Assembly: GCA_036389155.1 (NCBI GenBank)
Contig: DASVQN010000003.1
Coordinates: 136,239-200,238 of the forward strand
DNA from: CADCVT01 sp036389155
Lineage (GTDB): Bacteria; Actinomycetota; Thermoleophilia; Solirubrobacterales; Solirubrobacteraceae
DNA: 64,000 nt
Reading direction: 5' to 3'
Every line of letters starts with the position of its first letter. Within the stretch, counting starts at the first letter, position 1. Shown here piece by piece: positions 1 through 7,999 of this stretch. Position numbers and translations under genes: made by a program. The notes under the pieces are model-generated. The model did not search any database. It was not told the origin of the DNA and saw only the letters and a list, made by a program, of their open reading frames with translations.

Positions 1-813
1 CCGCGGGAGGTTCAGCTGCGTGGCGACGAACCAGAACGGGACGAGGAACACGAGCCACGGCAGCCACGGCCGCCGCGCGATGACGCCGAGCACGCGCGAG
101 TCCTCCTCGCGCCCCTGCCACCACACCGAGACGACGGCGAGCATCATCCCGTAGGCGAACCAGTCGATGAACGCCAGCAGCGTGTTGAGCAGGACGTACG
201 AGCCCTCCGTGATCTGCATGTACGTGCGGAAGCTCATGCACGCGACCGCGATCGCCACCAGGGCGCCGAGCTCGAAGCGCACCTGCGCGCGCGGCTCGCG
301 GCCGCGCCCGAGCCGCGCCAGCGCGGCGGCCAGGAACGGCAGCGCGACGTAGAAGGAGATCTCGACGCACAGCGACCACGCGGGCGGGATCCCGAACAGC
401 GTCGACTCCTGCCAGTAGGTCTGCGTGAACGTGTAGTAGCGCCACCAGGTGTCGCCGTCCCACAGCCCGGCCAGCCCGGGCCACAGCGCGAGCAGCGTCA
501 GCGCCACCCAGTAGCCGGGGACGATGCGCAGGAGGCGCCGCCGGGTGTAGTCGCGCAGCCGGATCGGCGGGCGCCCCTGCAGCCGCGCGGCGATGAACGG
601 GCGGTAGAGGAGGAAGCCGCTGAGGAGGAAGAACAGCGTCACGCCCATGTTCAGCCGGGCCGCGTAGGCGCCGAGGCCGTTCTCGACCGAGAACGTCGAG
701 ACCCCGGCGGTGTGGCAGAGGACGATCATCCCGGCCGCGATGCCGCGCATGGAGTCGAGGAGCGGGAAGCGCGGGTTGCCCGGGGGCGGCGTGAACGCGG
801 GCGAGGCGGCCAT
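1..813 (-). CDS. Acyltransferase family 3 (OafA/YrhL-like), C-terminus outside window
   Basis: Integral membrane O-acyltransferase that would transfer acetyl or a similar acyl group to a surface glycan or lipid. The visible 271 residues open with a short cytoplasmic stretch and LLDSMRGIAAGMIVLCHT, the usual family start with its catalytic-type His. NMGVTLFFLLSGFLLY and a basic segment RRRLLRIVPGYWVAL follow, then several hydrophobic helices. The reading frame stays open to base 1, so the end is missing. An ATG at 828 is in frame, but it overlaps the promoter hexamers shared with the divergent gene; the ATG at 813 leaves room for a -10 element, so I prefer it. The glycosyltransferase and methyltransferases alongside suggest surface-glycan decoration. 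The substrate is unknown. Confidence 0.85.
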   Translation of the reverse strand, partial: MAASPAFTPPPGNPRFPLLDSMRGIAAGMIVLCHTAGVSTFSVENGLGAYAARLNMGVTLFFLLSGFLLYRPFIAARLQGRPPIRLRDYTRRRLLRIVPGYWVALTLLALWPGLAGLWDGDTWWRYYTFTQTYWQESTLFGIPPAWSLCVEISFYVALPFLAAALARLGRGREPRAQVRFELGALVAIAVACMSFRTYMQITEGSYVLLNTLLAFIDWFAYGMMLAVVSVWWQGREEDSRVLGVIARRPWLPWLVFLVPFWFVATQLNLPR

Positions 814-823
814 CGAACGGATG

Positions 824-833
824 AGCATACGCT
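824..833. promoter_or_regulatory. Overlapping divergent -10 elements
   Basis: On the plus strand TACGCT (828-833) lies 6 nt before the GTG at 840, the spacing of a leaderless promoter. On the minus strand TATGCT (829-824) lies 10 nt before the ATG at 813. The two hexamers overlap by two bases, so the acyltransferase and the glycosyltransferase could share one promoter core. This is pattern reading only; no transcript data are available. Confidence 0.45.
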
Positions 834-839
834 GCGCCC

Positions 840-2078
840 GTGACCGCCCCGGGCCCTCCGGCGGACCTCCGCGGCCGCTTCGTCCCCCTCCTCGCGGTCA
901 CCGCCGCGGGCGCTCTCGCCATCCGCATCTGGGCCGCTCTGACGCTGGATCACCCGGTGGTCCAGGGCGACGCGATGACCTTCCACCAGGTCGCGCAGCA
1001 CCTCGCCGACGGCGAGGGCTTCCGGGCGGCGTTCGACCACGTGCCCACCGCGGAACACCCCCCGCTGTGGGAGCTCGTGCTCGCCGCGGCCGACCTCGTC
1101 GGCGGGAACGGCTATACGACGCACCGGCTCATCGGCGCGCTGATCGGCACGCTGACGGTGATCGCGACCGGCCTCCTCGGGCGGCGCGTCGCGGGCGACG
1201 CGGTGGGCGTCGTCGCCGCCGTGCTGGCGGCGGTGAACCCGATGCTCTGGGGCGCCGACGTGTCGCTCATGAGCGAGCCGCTGTACGGCCTGCTGCTCGT
1301 CTGCGCGCTGCTCGTCGCCACGCGACCGCCCTCCGTCCGCGACGCCGCCGCGCTCGGCGCCCTCATCGGCCTGGCCGCGCTGACGCGAGGCGAGGCGGTC
1401 GGGCTCCTCGTCCTGCTCGTCGTGCCGCTTCTCTGGCGGCGGTGGAAACCGCTGGCCGCGGCCTTCGCCGCGTGCGCGCTCGTCATCGCGCCGTGGACGA
1501 TCCGCAACCTCGTCACCTTCGACGCGCCCGTCCTCATCTCGACCAACGCGAACACGGTGTGGATCGGCGCGAACTGCCCGGAGACGTACGCCGGCTCGCT
1601 CGTCGGCCACTGGAGCTTCCGCTGCTTCGAGAAGATCCGCCCCGGCGAGGACGAGGCGCAGTGGTCGGTCCGCCAGCGGCGCGACGGCCTCGACTACGCC
1701 CTGGACCACACCGGTCGCTGGCCGGCCGTCGTCAGGGCCCGCCTCGCGCGCACGTTCGAGCTGCACGACTTCGGCCAGTCGCTGTACCTCAACGCGAACG
1801 AGGGCCGCGCGGTCAAGCCGCTGCGCTGGGGAATCCGGTTCACGTGGGCGCTGCTCGTGCTCGCGGCGATCGGCGCCGTGCTCCTGCGCCGCCGCCGCGC
1901 TCCGCTGCTCGTGGTCCTCGCCCCGATCGCGCTGGTCGTCGCGCTGAGCGTCCTCGTCTACGGCATGACGCGCTTCCGCTTCGCCGCCGAGCCGTCCCTC
2001 TGCGTCCTGGCCGCGGCTAGCCTTGCCGCGCTTCCATGGGCGCGCACGACGACGAGATCTGGGACCTCGAGAACCTGA
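840..2078 (+). CDS. GT-C fold glycosyltransferase, GT39/ArnT-like membrane protein
   Basis: A 412-residue polytopic protein of the dolichyl-phosphate-mannose/ArnT type, expected to move a sugar from a polyprenyl-phosphate donor on the outer face of the membrane. An N-terminal helix is followed by a loop with GDAMTFHQVAQHL (about residues 43-55). The Asp in this loop matches the catalytic acidic residue of GT-C enzymes. Eight to ten hydrophobic helices follow, and the tail ends in short basic segments. The GTG start is 6 nt after TACGCT. The last 43 nt overlap the next gene in another frame, so the two are probably translated together. Donor and acceptor cannot be told from sequence. Confidence 0.75.
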   Translation: MTAPGPPADLRGRFVPLLAVTAAGALAIRIWAALTLDHPVVQGDAMTFHQVAQHLADGEGFRAAFDHVPTAEHPPLWELVLAAADLVGGNGYTTHRLIGALIGTLTVIATGLLGRRVAGDAVGVVAAVLAAVNPMLWGADVSLMSEPLYGLLLVCALLVATRPPSVRDAAALGALIGLAALTRGEAVGLLVLLVVPLLWRRWKPLAAAFAACALVIAPWTIRNLVTFDAPVLISTNANTVWIGANCPETYAGSLVGHWSFRCFEKIRPGEDEAQWSVRQRRDGLDYALDHTGRWPAVVRARLARTFELHDFGQSLYLNANEGRAVKPLRWGIRFTWALLVLAAIGAVLLRRRRAPLLVVLAPIALVVALSVLVYGMTRFRFAAEPSLCVLAAASLAALPWARTTTRSGTSRT

Positions 2079-2728
2079 AGCGCGCCCGGCGCCTCGGGGA
2101 CTGGGTGTTCGAGCAGTTCCGCCCGTACGTCCGCGGGCGGGTGGCGGAGATCGGGGCGGGGATCGGGACGTACAGCGAGCGGATCGAGGGCGCCGGCGTC
2201 GAGGATCTGCTCCTCGTCGAGCCGGAGCCCGCGTGTGCGACCCGGCTGCGCGAGCGGTTCGCGCACGTCGCCGAGGAGATGCTGCCCGACGCCCCGTCGC
2301 TCGCCCCCGGCGACCGCGACTTCATCGTCGCCCTGAACGTCGTCGAGCACATCCCGGACGACCACGGCGCGGTGGCCGCCATGGCGCGGGCGCTGAGACC
2401 GGACGGCGTCCTCACGCTGCTCGTCCCCGCCCACCCGCGGCTGTACGGGCCGCTCGACCGCAAGTACGAGCACCAGCGGCGCTACACGAAGGAGCGGCTG
2501 CGCGACGTCGTCGAGCGGGCGGGCCTCGAGGTGCTCGACCTCTACCGCTTCAACGCGCTCGGCATCCTCGGCTGGGTCGTCAAGAACCGGACCGGGGACC
2601 CGCGGCTCGACCCGCGCTCGCTGGCGACGTACGAGCGGATCCTGCCCGTCTACCGGAAGGTCGTCGAGGACCGGTTCAGGCCGCCGGTGGGGCTGAGCCT
2701 GATCGTGCACGCGCGCCGCGCCGCCTGA
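2036..2728 (+). CDS. Class I SAM-dependent methyltransferase
   Basis: A 230-residue Rossmann-fold methyltransferase. Motif I is VAEIGAGIGTYSERI (about residues 36-50), LLVEPEP marks the acidic end of beta 2, and LNVVEHIPDD with ALRPDGVLTLLVPAHP gives the post-motif region typical of methyltransferases in glycan and lipid clusters. The ATG lies inside the 3' end of the glycosyltransferase gene (43-nt overlap), implying coupling. The 3' end runs 53 nt into the convergent methyltransferase on the other strand. The acceptor is unknown; a sugar or polyprenyl intermediate fits the context. Confidence 0.8.
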   Translation: MGAHDDEIWDLENLKRARRLGDWVFEQFRPYVRGRVAEIGAGIGTYSERIEGAGVEDLLLVEPEPACATRLRERFAHVAEEMLPDAPSLAPGDRDFIVALNVVEHIPDDHGAVAAMARALRPDGVLTLLVPAHPRLYGPLDRKYEHQRRYTKERLRDVVERAGLEVLDLYRFNALGILGWVVKNRTGDPRLDPRSLATYERILPVYRKVVEDRFRPPVGLSLIVHARRAA

Positions 2729-3455
2729 CGCGGATCACGCAGTTCCACATCGCCACCTCGCGCAGGCCCGGCACCCGCGCGATGAAGGCCAGCTTCGGCC
2801 AGTAGCGCGGCTCGACCCGCTCGATCTCCAGTCCCGGCCGCTCCCGCACGAGCCTGATCGTCGGTCCGACGTGCACCGCCCACAGCCCCGCGCCGTACGG
2901 GTTCTTGCGCGGCGGCCCGTGGCGCCTGACGTAGAGCTTCGGCCCGCGCTCCGGCCCGAGGAAGTGGTACGGCGACATGTCGTGCCCGCCCCACGGCGAG
3001 TACCAGTTCGTCCACGAGATGTAGCCCCAGCCACCCGGCCGGAGCACGCGCTCGATCTCGCGGATGACCGCGGGCGTGTTCGGTGTGTGCTCGAGCAGGT
3101 TGGAGGCGAAGACGCCGTCGATCGAGCCGTCGTCGAAGGGCAGCGCGCCGGCGTCGGCGATGATCGCGCCCTCGGGCGGGTCGCCGGCGAGCGCGAGCTC
3201 CTCCTCGGAGTTGTCGACGGGGAGCACGGTCGCGCCGGCGGCCCGGAACGCCCGCGTGTAGATGCCGGGCCCGCAGCCGAGATCCGCCACGACCTGACCG
3301 CGCAGCGGGCCGTAGCGCGCGTCGAGGTCGGCGACCGCCTCCCGTGCGAGCACGGTGTAGAACGGCGTCGGGTCGGTCTGCTCGTTGCGCCACAGCGTCC
3401 AGAGCTGGCGCACGCGCGCGAGGCCGTGCAGGACGGGCGGCTCGGCCGTGCTCAC
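2676..3455 (-). CDS. Class I SAM-dependent methyltransferase
   Basis: A 259-residue methyltransferase. It begins VSTAEPPVLHGLARVRQLW and carries motif I VVADLGCGPGIYTRAF, then VLPVDNSEEEL, ASNLLEHTPNTPAVIREIER and LRPGGWGYISWTNWYSPWGG. Its GTG overlaps the stop codon of the upstream GT4-flippase gene by 4 nt (GTGA), so the two form an operon. Methylation of the glycan handled by that protein is a reasonable inference. Its C-terminus overlaps the convergent methyltransferase gene by 53 nt, unusually long for a convergent pair. Confidence 0.82.
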   Translation of the reverse strand: MSTAEPPVLHGLARVRQLWTLWRNEQTDPTPFYTVLAREAVADLDARYGPLRGQVVADLGCGPGIYTRAFRAAGATVLPVDNSEEELALAGDPPEGAIIADAGALPFDDGSIDGVFASNLLEHTPNTPAVIREIERVLRPGGWGYISWTNWYSPWGGHDMSPYHFLGPERGPKLYVRRHGPPRKNPYGAGLWAVHVGPTIRLVRERPGLEIERVEPRYWPKLAFIARVPGLREVAMWNCVIRVRRRGARARSGSAPPAA

Positions 3456-5830
3456 GTCGCGGCGACGGTGGGCCCGCGGCGCCGGCGGCGCAGCGCGAGC
3501 GTGACGGCGCCGGTCGCCGCCGCGCACTGCAGCGCGAAGACGACGCCGGCGAAGGAGACGAGGCTGAAGTCGGCGGCGGTGAGCAGGAAGGGCTCGGCGA
3601 TCGCGACCACGCCGAGGACCCAGAGGAACCCGGTCTGGCGCAGGGCGAGCATGTACTGCACCGCGAGGTAGGCGACCGCGAGCAGCGTCATCGCCGCGCC
3701 GAGCAGCACGAGCGCGTCGGCCGCGGTCGTGTACTCCTCCCCGAAGGCGAGGCGTAGCAGCAGCGACGGGACGACGGCGAAGATGAGCAGGGCGGGGACG
3801 CACACGATCCCGAGCAGCGCGAGCGCGCGCATGAACACCGGCCGCGGGTCGAGGCCGGCGGCCGCTCGCCGGGTCGCCTCGGGCAGCAGGTAGAGCCCGA
3901 TCCCGATCGCGGTCCAGACGACGAGCTTCGCCGCGACCACCGCCGCCGCGTACGCGCCGGCCTGGTCGTCGCCCATCTGGTGCTTGGCGACGATGACGTC
4001 CACGTTCTGCAGGGCGGCGAGGAAGATCAGCCCGACGATGGGCGCCCAGCCGCCGGAGACGACGCTGGCGAGCGTCCGCCGGCGCGCCGTCGCGGGGGCG
4101 GCGCCGGTGCGCCGGTTGACGAGGAACGCGAGGATCAGCGCGGCGACGATCATCGACAGCGGCGTCCCGAGGAACGCGCCGGTGACGCCGAGGCCGCCGA
4201 GGACGAGGACCAGCCCGAACGCCAGCCGCCCGATCGCCTCGTAGATCAGGCTCGAGCCGACGAACGCGTACGCGTGCAGCCCCTGCAGCGCGCCGCGCTG
4301 GACGGACAGCAGCAGCCACAGGACGCCGGTGGGGAGGATCGCCGCGGCGGCCCACGCGTGCTCGGGCACGGCGACGACGTCCGCGATCGGCTGGCGCAGG
4401 ATCAGCGACGCGGCCGCGACGGCGACGAACGTCGCCACGAGCTGCCCGGACCATCTTCGGACCGTGTGGCCGACCTCGGCGCGGTCGCCGAGCCGCCCGA
4501 GCGCCGTCTCGCGCGCGACCGCCACCTGCAGCGCCGACCCCGCCACCGCGAGGATCGTGAACGTCGACAGCAGCGCCCCGAGCGAGCCGTAGTCGCCGAC
4601 CCCGAGCAGCCGGGTGAAGACGATCGTGAAGATCACCGCGATGGCGTTGGCCGACAACGTCGCGACGGCCATCCCCGCGGCCTTCGCGGTCTCCGAGCGC
4701 CTGAGGCCGGCCGCGAGGGTCGTCGCCGGCTCGTCCGCGGCGCGCTCGAGCACCGCGAGGTTCTCGCGCGCCGTGCGGTCCCAGGTGAAGCCGCGGGCGC
4801 GGGCCTCCGCGGTCTCGCCGAGCCGCTCGCGGCGCTCGGGGTCGCGGACGAGGTCGCGCACCTTGACGGCCAGCTCCTCCGGCGTCTCGGCGAGGACGCC
4901 GGTCTGCTCGTCGACGATCGACTCCGCCAGCCCGCCGACGCGCAGCGCCGCGCTCGGCGTGCCGCACGCGGCCGCCTCCATCACCGTCAGGCACCAGCCC
5001 TCGGCGGAGGAGGCGGTCAGCGAGACCCACGCGCGGCCGTACAGCTCGGCCTTGTCCTCCTCCTCGACGAAGCCGTGCAGCGTGACGCGGTCGTGGAGGC
5101 CGCGGCGGTCGATCTCCTCCTCCAGGACCGGCCGGTGCGACCCCTCGCCCGCGATCTCCAGCCGCGCCTCGGGCACGGCCTCCAGCACGTCGAGCAGGAC
5201 CTCCAGGCGCTTGTACTGCTTCAGCCGGCCGAGGTAGAGGAGCGTGGGCTGCTCCGCACGCTCGGTGCGGTGGAACTGGGCCTGCTCGACGCCCATGTAG
5301 ACGACGTGGATGCGCTCGCGGTCGACCCCGAGGTCGATGAGGTCGTCGCGCGCGGCGTTGGAGATGGTGAGGACGCGGGTGCCGCGGTAGAGGAACCGCA
5401 GCGGCAGCTGCTCGAGGAGGAACGCGGCGACGCGCCCGCGCGTCCCGAGCTCGTGGACGTAGTGCTCCTGGTGGACGTGGTGGACGAGCGCGACGCGCGG
5501 GGTCCGCAGCCACCACCACAGCGGGGTGAAGAAGGCGATCCCGTTGACGACCTCCAGCACGACGTCGGCGTCCCGGGCCAGGCCGCGCAGCGTCGCGAGG
5601 GCGGCCCTGGGGAAGACGGTCAGCCGCGTGCCCATGCGGTGGACGACGAGGTTCGGCGCCAGCTCCTCGACCTTCTGCGCGCCCGGGTAGTCGCCGGCGA
5701 CGACCGTCACGCGGTGCCCCCAGGCGACCCAGCGGGCGATCTGGCCGTACAGGTTCGTCCCCGTCCCGCCGCCCTGCGGGTGGGTCCAATCGCGGTCCGT
5801 GAGCACCAGGATGTGCCGAGACTCCGGCAT
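3452..5830 (-). CDS. GT4 glycosyltransferase fused to Wzx-like polysaccharide flippase
   Basis: A single 792-residue protein with two full domains. Residues 1 to about 380 form a GT-B fold: GGGTGTNLYGQIARWVAWGH near the start, TLLYLGRLKQYKRLEVLLD opening the donor domain, and SSAEGWCLTVMEAAACGTPS, the E-x7-E type donor-binding motif of family 4. Residues from about 390 to 780 hold roughly a dozen to fourteen hydrophobic helices beginning AKAAGMAVATLSANAIAVI with FTRLLGVGDYGSLGALLSTF, the entry of MOP/Wzx oligosaccharide flippases. Sugar addition and lipid-linked export would thus be joined in one chain. The frame is uninterrupted, with no internal stop or shift at the junction. A methyltransferase gene follows with a 4-nt overlap. 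Confidence 0.85.
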   Translation of the reverse strand: MPESRHILVLTDRDWTHPQGGGTGTNLYGQIARWVAWGHRVTVVAGDYPGAQKVEELAPNLVVHRMGTRLTVFPRAALATLRGLARDADVVLEVVNGIAFFTPLWWWLRTPRVALVHHVHQEHYVHELGTRGRVAAFLLEQLPLRFLYRGTRVLTISNAARDDLIDLGVDRERIHVVYMGVEQAQFHRTERAEQPTLLYLGRLKQYKRLEVLLDVLEAVPEARLEIAGEGSHRPVLEEEIDRRGLHDRVTLHGFVEEEDKAELYGRAWVSLTASSAEGWCLTVMEAAACGTPSAALRVGGLAESIVDEQTGVLAETPEELAVKVRDLVRDPERRERLGETAEARARGFTWDRTARENLAVLERAADEPATTLAAGLRRSETAKAAGMAVATLSANAIAVIFTIVFTRLLGVGDYGSLGALLSTFTILAVAGSALQVAVARETALGRLGDRAEVGHTVRRWSGQLVATFVAVAAASLILRQPIADVVAVPEHAWAAAAILPTGVLWLLLSVQRGALQGLHAYAFVGSSLIYEAIGRLAFGLVLVLGGLGVTGAFLGTPLSMIVAALILAFLVNRRTGAAPATARRRTLASVVSGGWAPIVGLIFLAALQNVDVIVAKHQMGDDQAGAYAAAVVAAKLVVWTAIGIGLYLLPEATRRAAAGLDPRPVFMRALALLGIVCVPALLIFAVVPSLLLRLAFGEEYTTAADALVLLGAAMTLLAVAYLAVQYMLALRQTGFLWVLGVVAIAEPFLLTAADFSLVSFAGVVFALQCAAATGAVTLALRRRRRGPTVAAT

Positions 5831-5891
5831 CCCCGCGACCTTATCGCCGCGTCACGCGCCTTCCGGCCGCCAAGCTGTCTACATTGCAGGC

Positions 5892-6335
5892 ATGTCGCGT
5901 TCCCGCGCCATCGTCGCTCTGCTCGCGCTCGTCCTCGCACTGCCCGCCGCCGCCTTCGCGCAGGGCGCCGGCGACGACCAGTACCAGGACCCGTTCGGCG
6001 ACGAGCAGGCCCAGGGGTCGGGCGGCGGCTCGGGGAAGGGCAGCGGCGGAGGGGGCGGCACGCAGGGCCGGGCGGCGCAGGACGACGGGCTCAGCGACGC
6101 TCCTCCCGGCGCCGGCGACGACTCCGGTGGCGACGACGGCTCGTCGGACTCCGGGTCGGGCGACACCACGCCGCCCGCGGACGACGGCGCCGGCGACGAC
6201 GCGGCCGCCGACGACCAGCCGAAGGCCCTGCCGAACACCGGCTCCGACCCGCGGCTCCTCGCGTTCGTCGGCCTGATCTTCGTGCTCACGGGCGTCGGGC
6301 TGCGGCTGCGCACGATCGACCCCGACCTCTTCTAG
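5892..6335 (+). CDS. Secreted Gly/Ser/Asp-rich protein with LPNTG sorting-like tail
   Basis: A 147-residue protein with a signal peptide (MSRSRAIVALLALVLALP, cleavage after AFA), a low-complexity acidic middle rich in Gly, Ser, Asp and Pro, and a C-terminal LPNTG followed by a hydrophobic helix LLAFVGLIFVLTGVGL and a basic RLRT. This order (LPxTG, helix, positive charge) is that of sortase substrates, although the tail after the basic cluster (IDPDLF) is longer and more acidic than usual. No sortase gene is in the window. TACATT lies 6 nt before the ATG, so the transcript may be leaderless. The function is unknown; a wall spacer or an unprocessed membrane protein are both possible. Confidence 0.6.
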   Translation: MSRSRAIVALLALVLALPAAAFAQGAGDDQYQDPFGDEQAQGSGGGSGKGSGGGGGTQGRAAQDDGLSDAPPGAGDDSGGDDGSSDSGSGDTTPPADDGAGDDAAADDQPKALPNTGSDPRLLAFVGLIFVLTGVGLRLRTIDPDLF

Positions 6336-6340
6336 GCACG

Positions 6341-6760
6341 ACGCGGACGCTCGTCACCGCCTCGGCCGAGGAGACCGCCGCGCTGGGCGCGGAGGCCGCG
6401 GCCGAGTTGCGCGCGGGGGACGTGGTCGTGCTGCACGGCGAGGTGGGCGCCGGGAAGACGACGTTCGTGCGCGGGGCGGCGCGGGCGCTCGGCGTCGACC
6501 GCCCCGTCACCTCGCCGACGTTCACCATCGGCCGCCGCTACGAGGAGGCGCGCCCGCCCATCGCGCACGTCGACCTCCACCGCGTGGGGTCGCTGGACGA
6601 GGAGGAGCCCGAGCTGCTCGCCGACTACCTCAACGCCGAGCACGTCGCGTTCGTCGAGTGGCCGGAGGCCGCCGGCGGGGAGATCGAGCCGCGGCTGCGG
6701 GTGCGGCTCGAGCACGCGGGCGGCGACCGGCGGCGCGTCGACCTGGAGTGGGCGGAGTGA
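6341..6760 (+). CDS. tsaE: tRNA threonylcarbamoyladenosine biosynthesis ATPase TsaE
   Basis: The ATPase partner of TsaB and TsaD in making t6A at position 37 of ANN-reading tRNAs. Clear features are the P-loop GEVGAGKTTFVRGAARALG, VTSPTFTIGRRY and HVDLHRVG. The 139-residue length is normal. The start is odd: no ATG, GTG or TTG occurs in frame before the P-loop region until TTG at 6407, which would delete the first helix. The codon at 6341 is ACG, and reading it as Met gives MRTLVTASAEE, a typical TsaE beginning, so I place the start there. It could be a rare ACG start or a single-base change. tsaB, rimI and tsaD follow in order. Confidence 0.85.
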   Translation, partial: TRTLVTASAEETAALGAEAAAELRAGDVVVLHGEVGAGKTTFVRGAARALGVDRPVTSPTFTIGRRYEEARPPIAHVDLHRVGSLDEEEPELLADYLNAEHVAFVEWPEAAGGEIEPRLRVRLEHAGGDRRRVDLEWAE

Positions 6761-6803
6761 CCGGCCGCGCCGCTCCGCGCGCGGCCGCGCCGCTGGAGCG
6801 ACG

Positions 6804-7487
6804 ATGAACCTCCTCGCCTTCGACACGGCCACGCCGGCCACCGTCGTCGCCCTCGTGAGCGGCGAGCGGCGGGCCGAGGCCCGGCACGACCCGGAGCCCG
6901 GCGAGCGGCCGGGCCACGCGCAGCAGCTGCTCGCGCTCGCCGCGGGGCTGCTGGAGGACGCGGGGCTCGCGTTCACCGACCTGGACCGCATCGCCGTCGG
7001 GACCGGCCCGGGGACGTTCACCGGCCTGAGGATCGGCGTGGCGACCGCCCGCGCGCTCGCGCAGGGGACCGGCGCCGAGCTCGTGGGAGTGTCGACGCTC
7101 CACGCGCTGGCGGCCGCGGCCGAAGGGGCGCCTTCGGCCGCCGCGACCCTGGCGGTCCTTGACGCCCGCCGCGGCGAGGCCTTCGTCGGCGCCTGGCGCG
7201 GCGAGGAGGAGGTCGTTCCTCCCGCCGCGGTCACGCCCGCGCTGCTCGCCAACATCGTGCGGCGCGGCTGGCTGGCCGTCGGAGACGGGGCGGTACGCTT
7301 CAGGGAAGTGCTGGAAACGAGCGGGGCGACGGTCCCCGCGGACGGCTCGCCGCTCCACCGCGTCAGTGCACTGGCCGTCGCCGGGCTGGCGGCGAAGGCG
7401 CCGCCCGCCGGGCGGGACGTGGTCCCGGAGTACCTGCGACTGCCCGACGCGGAGATCGCCCTCCGCGCGCGCCGCGTCGAGCAGTGA
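6804..7487 (+). CDS. tsaB: tRNA t6A biosynthesis protein TsaB
   Basis: A 227-residue ASKHA-fold scaffold that pairs with TsaD in t6A formation. It shows the N-terminal LLAFDTATPATVVAL, IAVGTGPGTFTGLRIGVATA and TLAVLDARRGEAFVGAW segments characteristic of TsaB, and lacks the metal-binding His pair of TsaD, as expected. The ATG at 6804 has a GGAG a few bases upstream. The stop codon overlaps the next start (GTGA), so tsaB, rimI and tsaD are coupled. Disruption is usually lethal or severe in bacteria that depend on t6A, which fits the conserved gene order. Confidence 0.93.
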   Translation: MNLLAFDTATPATVVALVSGERRAEARHDPEPGERPGHAQQLLALAAGLLEDAGLAFTDLDRIAVGTGPGTFTGLRIGVATARALAQGTGAELVGVSTLHALAAAAEGAPSAAATLAVLDARRGEAFVGAWRGEEEVVPPAAVTPALLANIVRRGWLAVGDGAVRFREVLETSGATVPADGSPLHRVSALAVAGLAAKAPPAGRDVVPEYLRLPDAEIALRARRVEQ

Positions 7488-7999
7488 ACCCCACCCCGCC
7501 TCCCGATCTCCTCATCCGCCGCCTGACCTATGCGGACCTGCCGCAGGTCATCGCGATCGAGCGGCGCGCCTTCCCGGCGCCGTGGTCGCTGGCCATGTTC
7601 GTGCTCGAGCTCTCCAAGCCCGGCGGCATCTGCCTGGCGGCGAGCGCCCAGGGCCGGCTCGCGGCGTACATGGTCTGCTCGCGCTACGACACCGTCTGGC
7701 ACGTCATGAACGTCGCGGTCGACCCCGTTCAGCGCAACAACGGGATCGGCACGGCCCTCCTGGAGCGGCTGATCGAGGAGGTCGGCGACCCGAGCGCGCG
7801 CTACACGCTGGAGGTCCGCACCTCCAACAGCGGCGCGATCCGTCTCTACGAGCGGTTCGGCTTCCGCGCCGCCGGCCTGCGCCGCCGCTACTACCAGGAC
7901 AACGGCGAGGACGCCCTGATCATGTGGCGCACACCGGCCACGCTCGAGGGGCGGCTGGACGACATCCCCGCGGCGGGGCCCGTCCCGACCTCACCGTGA
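7484..7999 (+). CDS. rimI: Ribosomal protein-type N-acetyltransferase RimI
   Basis: A 171-residue GNAT acetyltransferase. RimI enzymes acetylate the N-terminal Ala of ribosomal protein S18 and in some bacteria other N-termini. Visible features are the RRLTYADLPQVIAIERRAFP opening, MNVAVDPVQRNNGIGTALLE with the acetyl-CoA-binding R-x2-G-x-G/A type loop (QRNNGIGTA), and YTLEVRTSNSGAIRLYERFG near the end. It sits between tsaB and tsaD with 4-nt overlaps on both sides, the common arrangement in actinobacteria and firmicutes. The C-terminal extension of about 20 residues is unremarkable. Confidence 0.9.
   Translation: MNPTPPPDLLIRRLTYADLPQVIAIERRAFPAPWSLAMFVLELSKPGGICLAASAQGRLAAYMVCSRYDTVWHVMNVAVDPVQRNNGIGTALLERLIEEVGDPSARYTLEVRTSNSGAIRLYERFGFRAAGLRRRYYQDNGEDALIMWRTPATLEGRLDDIPAAGPVPTSP

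Noticed and set aside
3980..6760. Long plus-strand open frame across the GT4-flippase gene into tsaE
   Set aside because: Antisense shadow of the flippase gene; only the last 140 codons (TsaE) are real.
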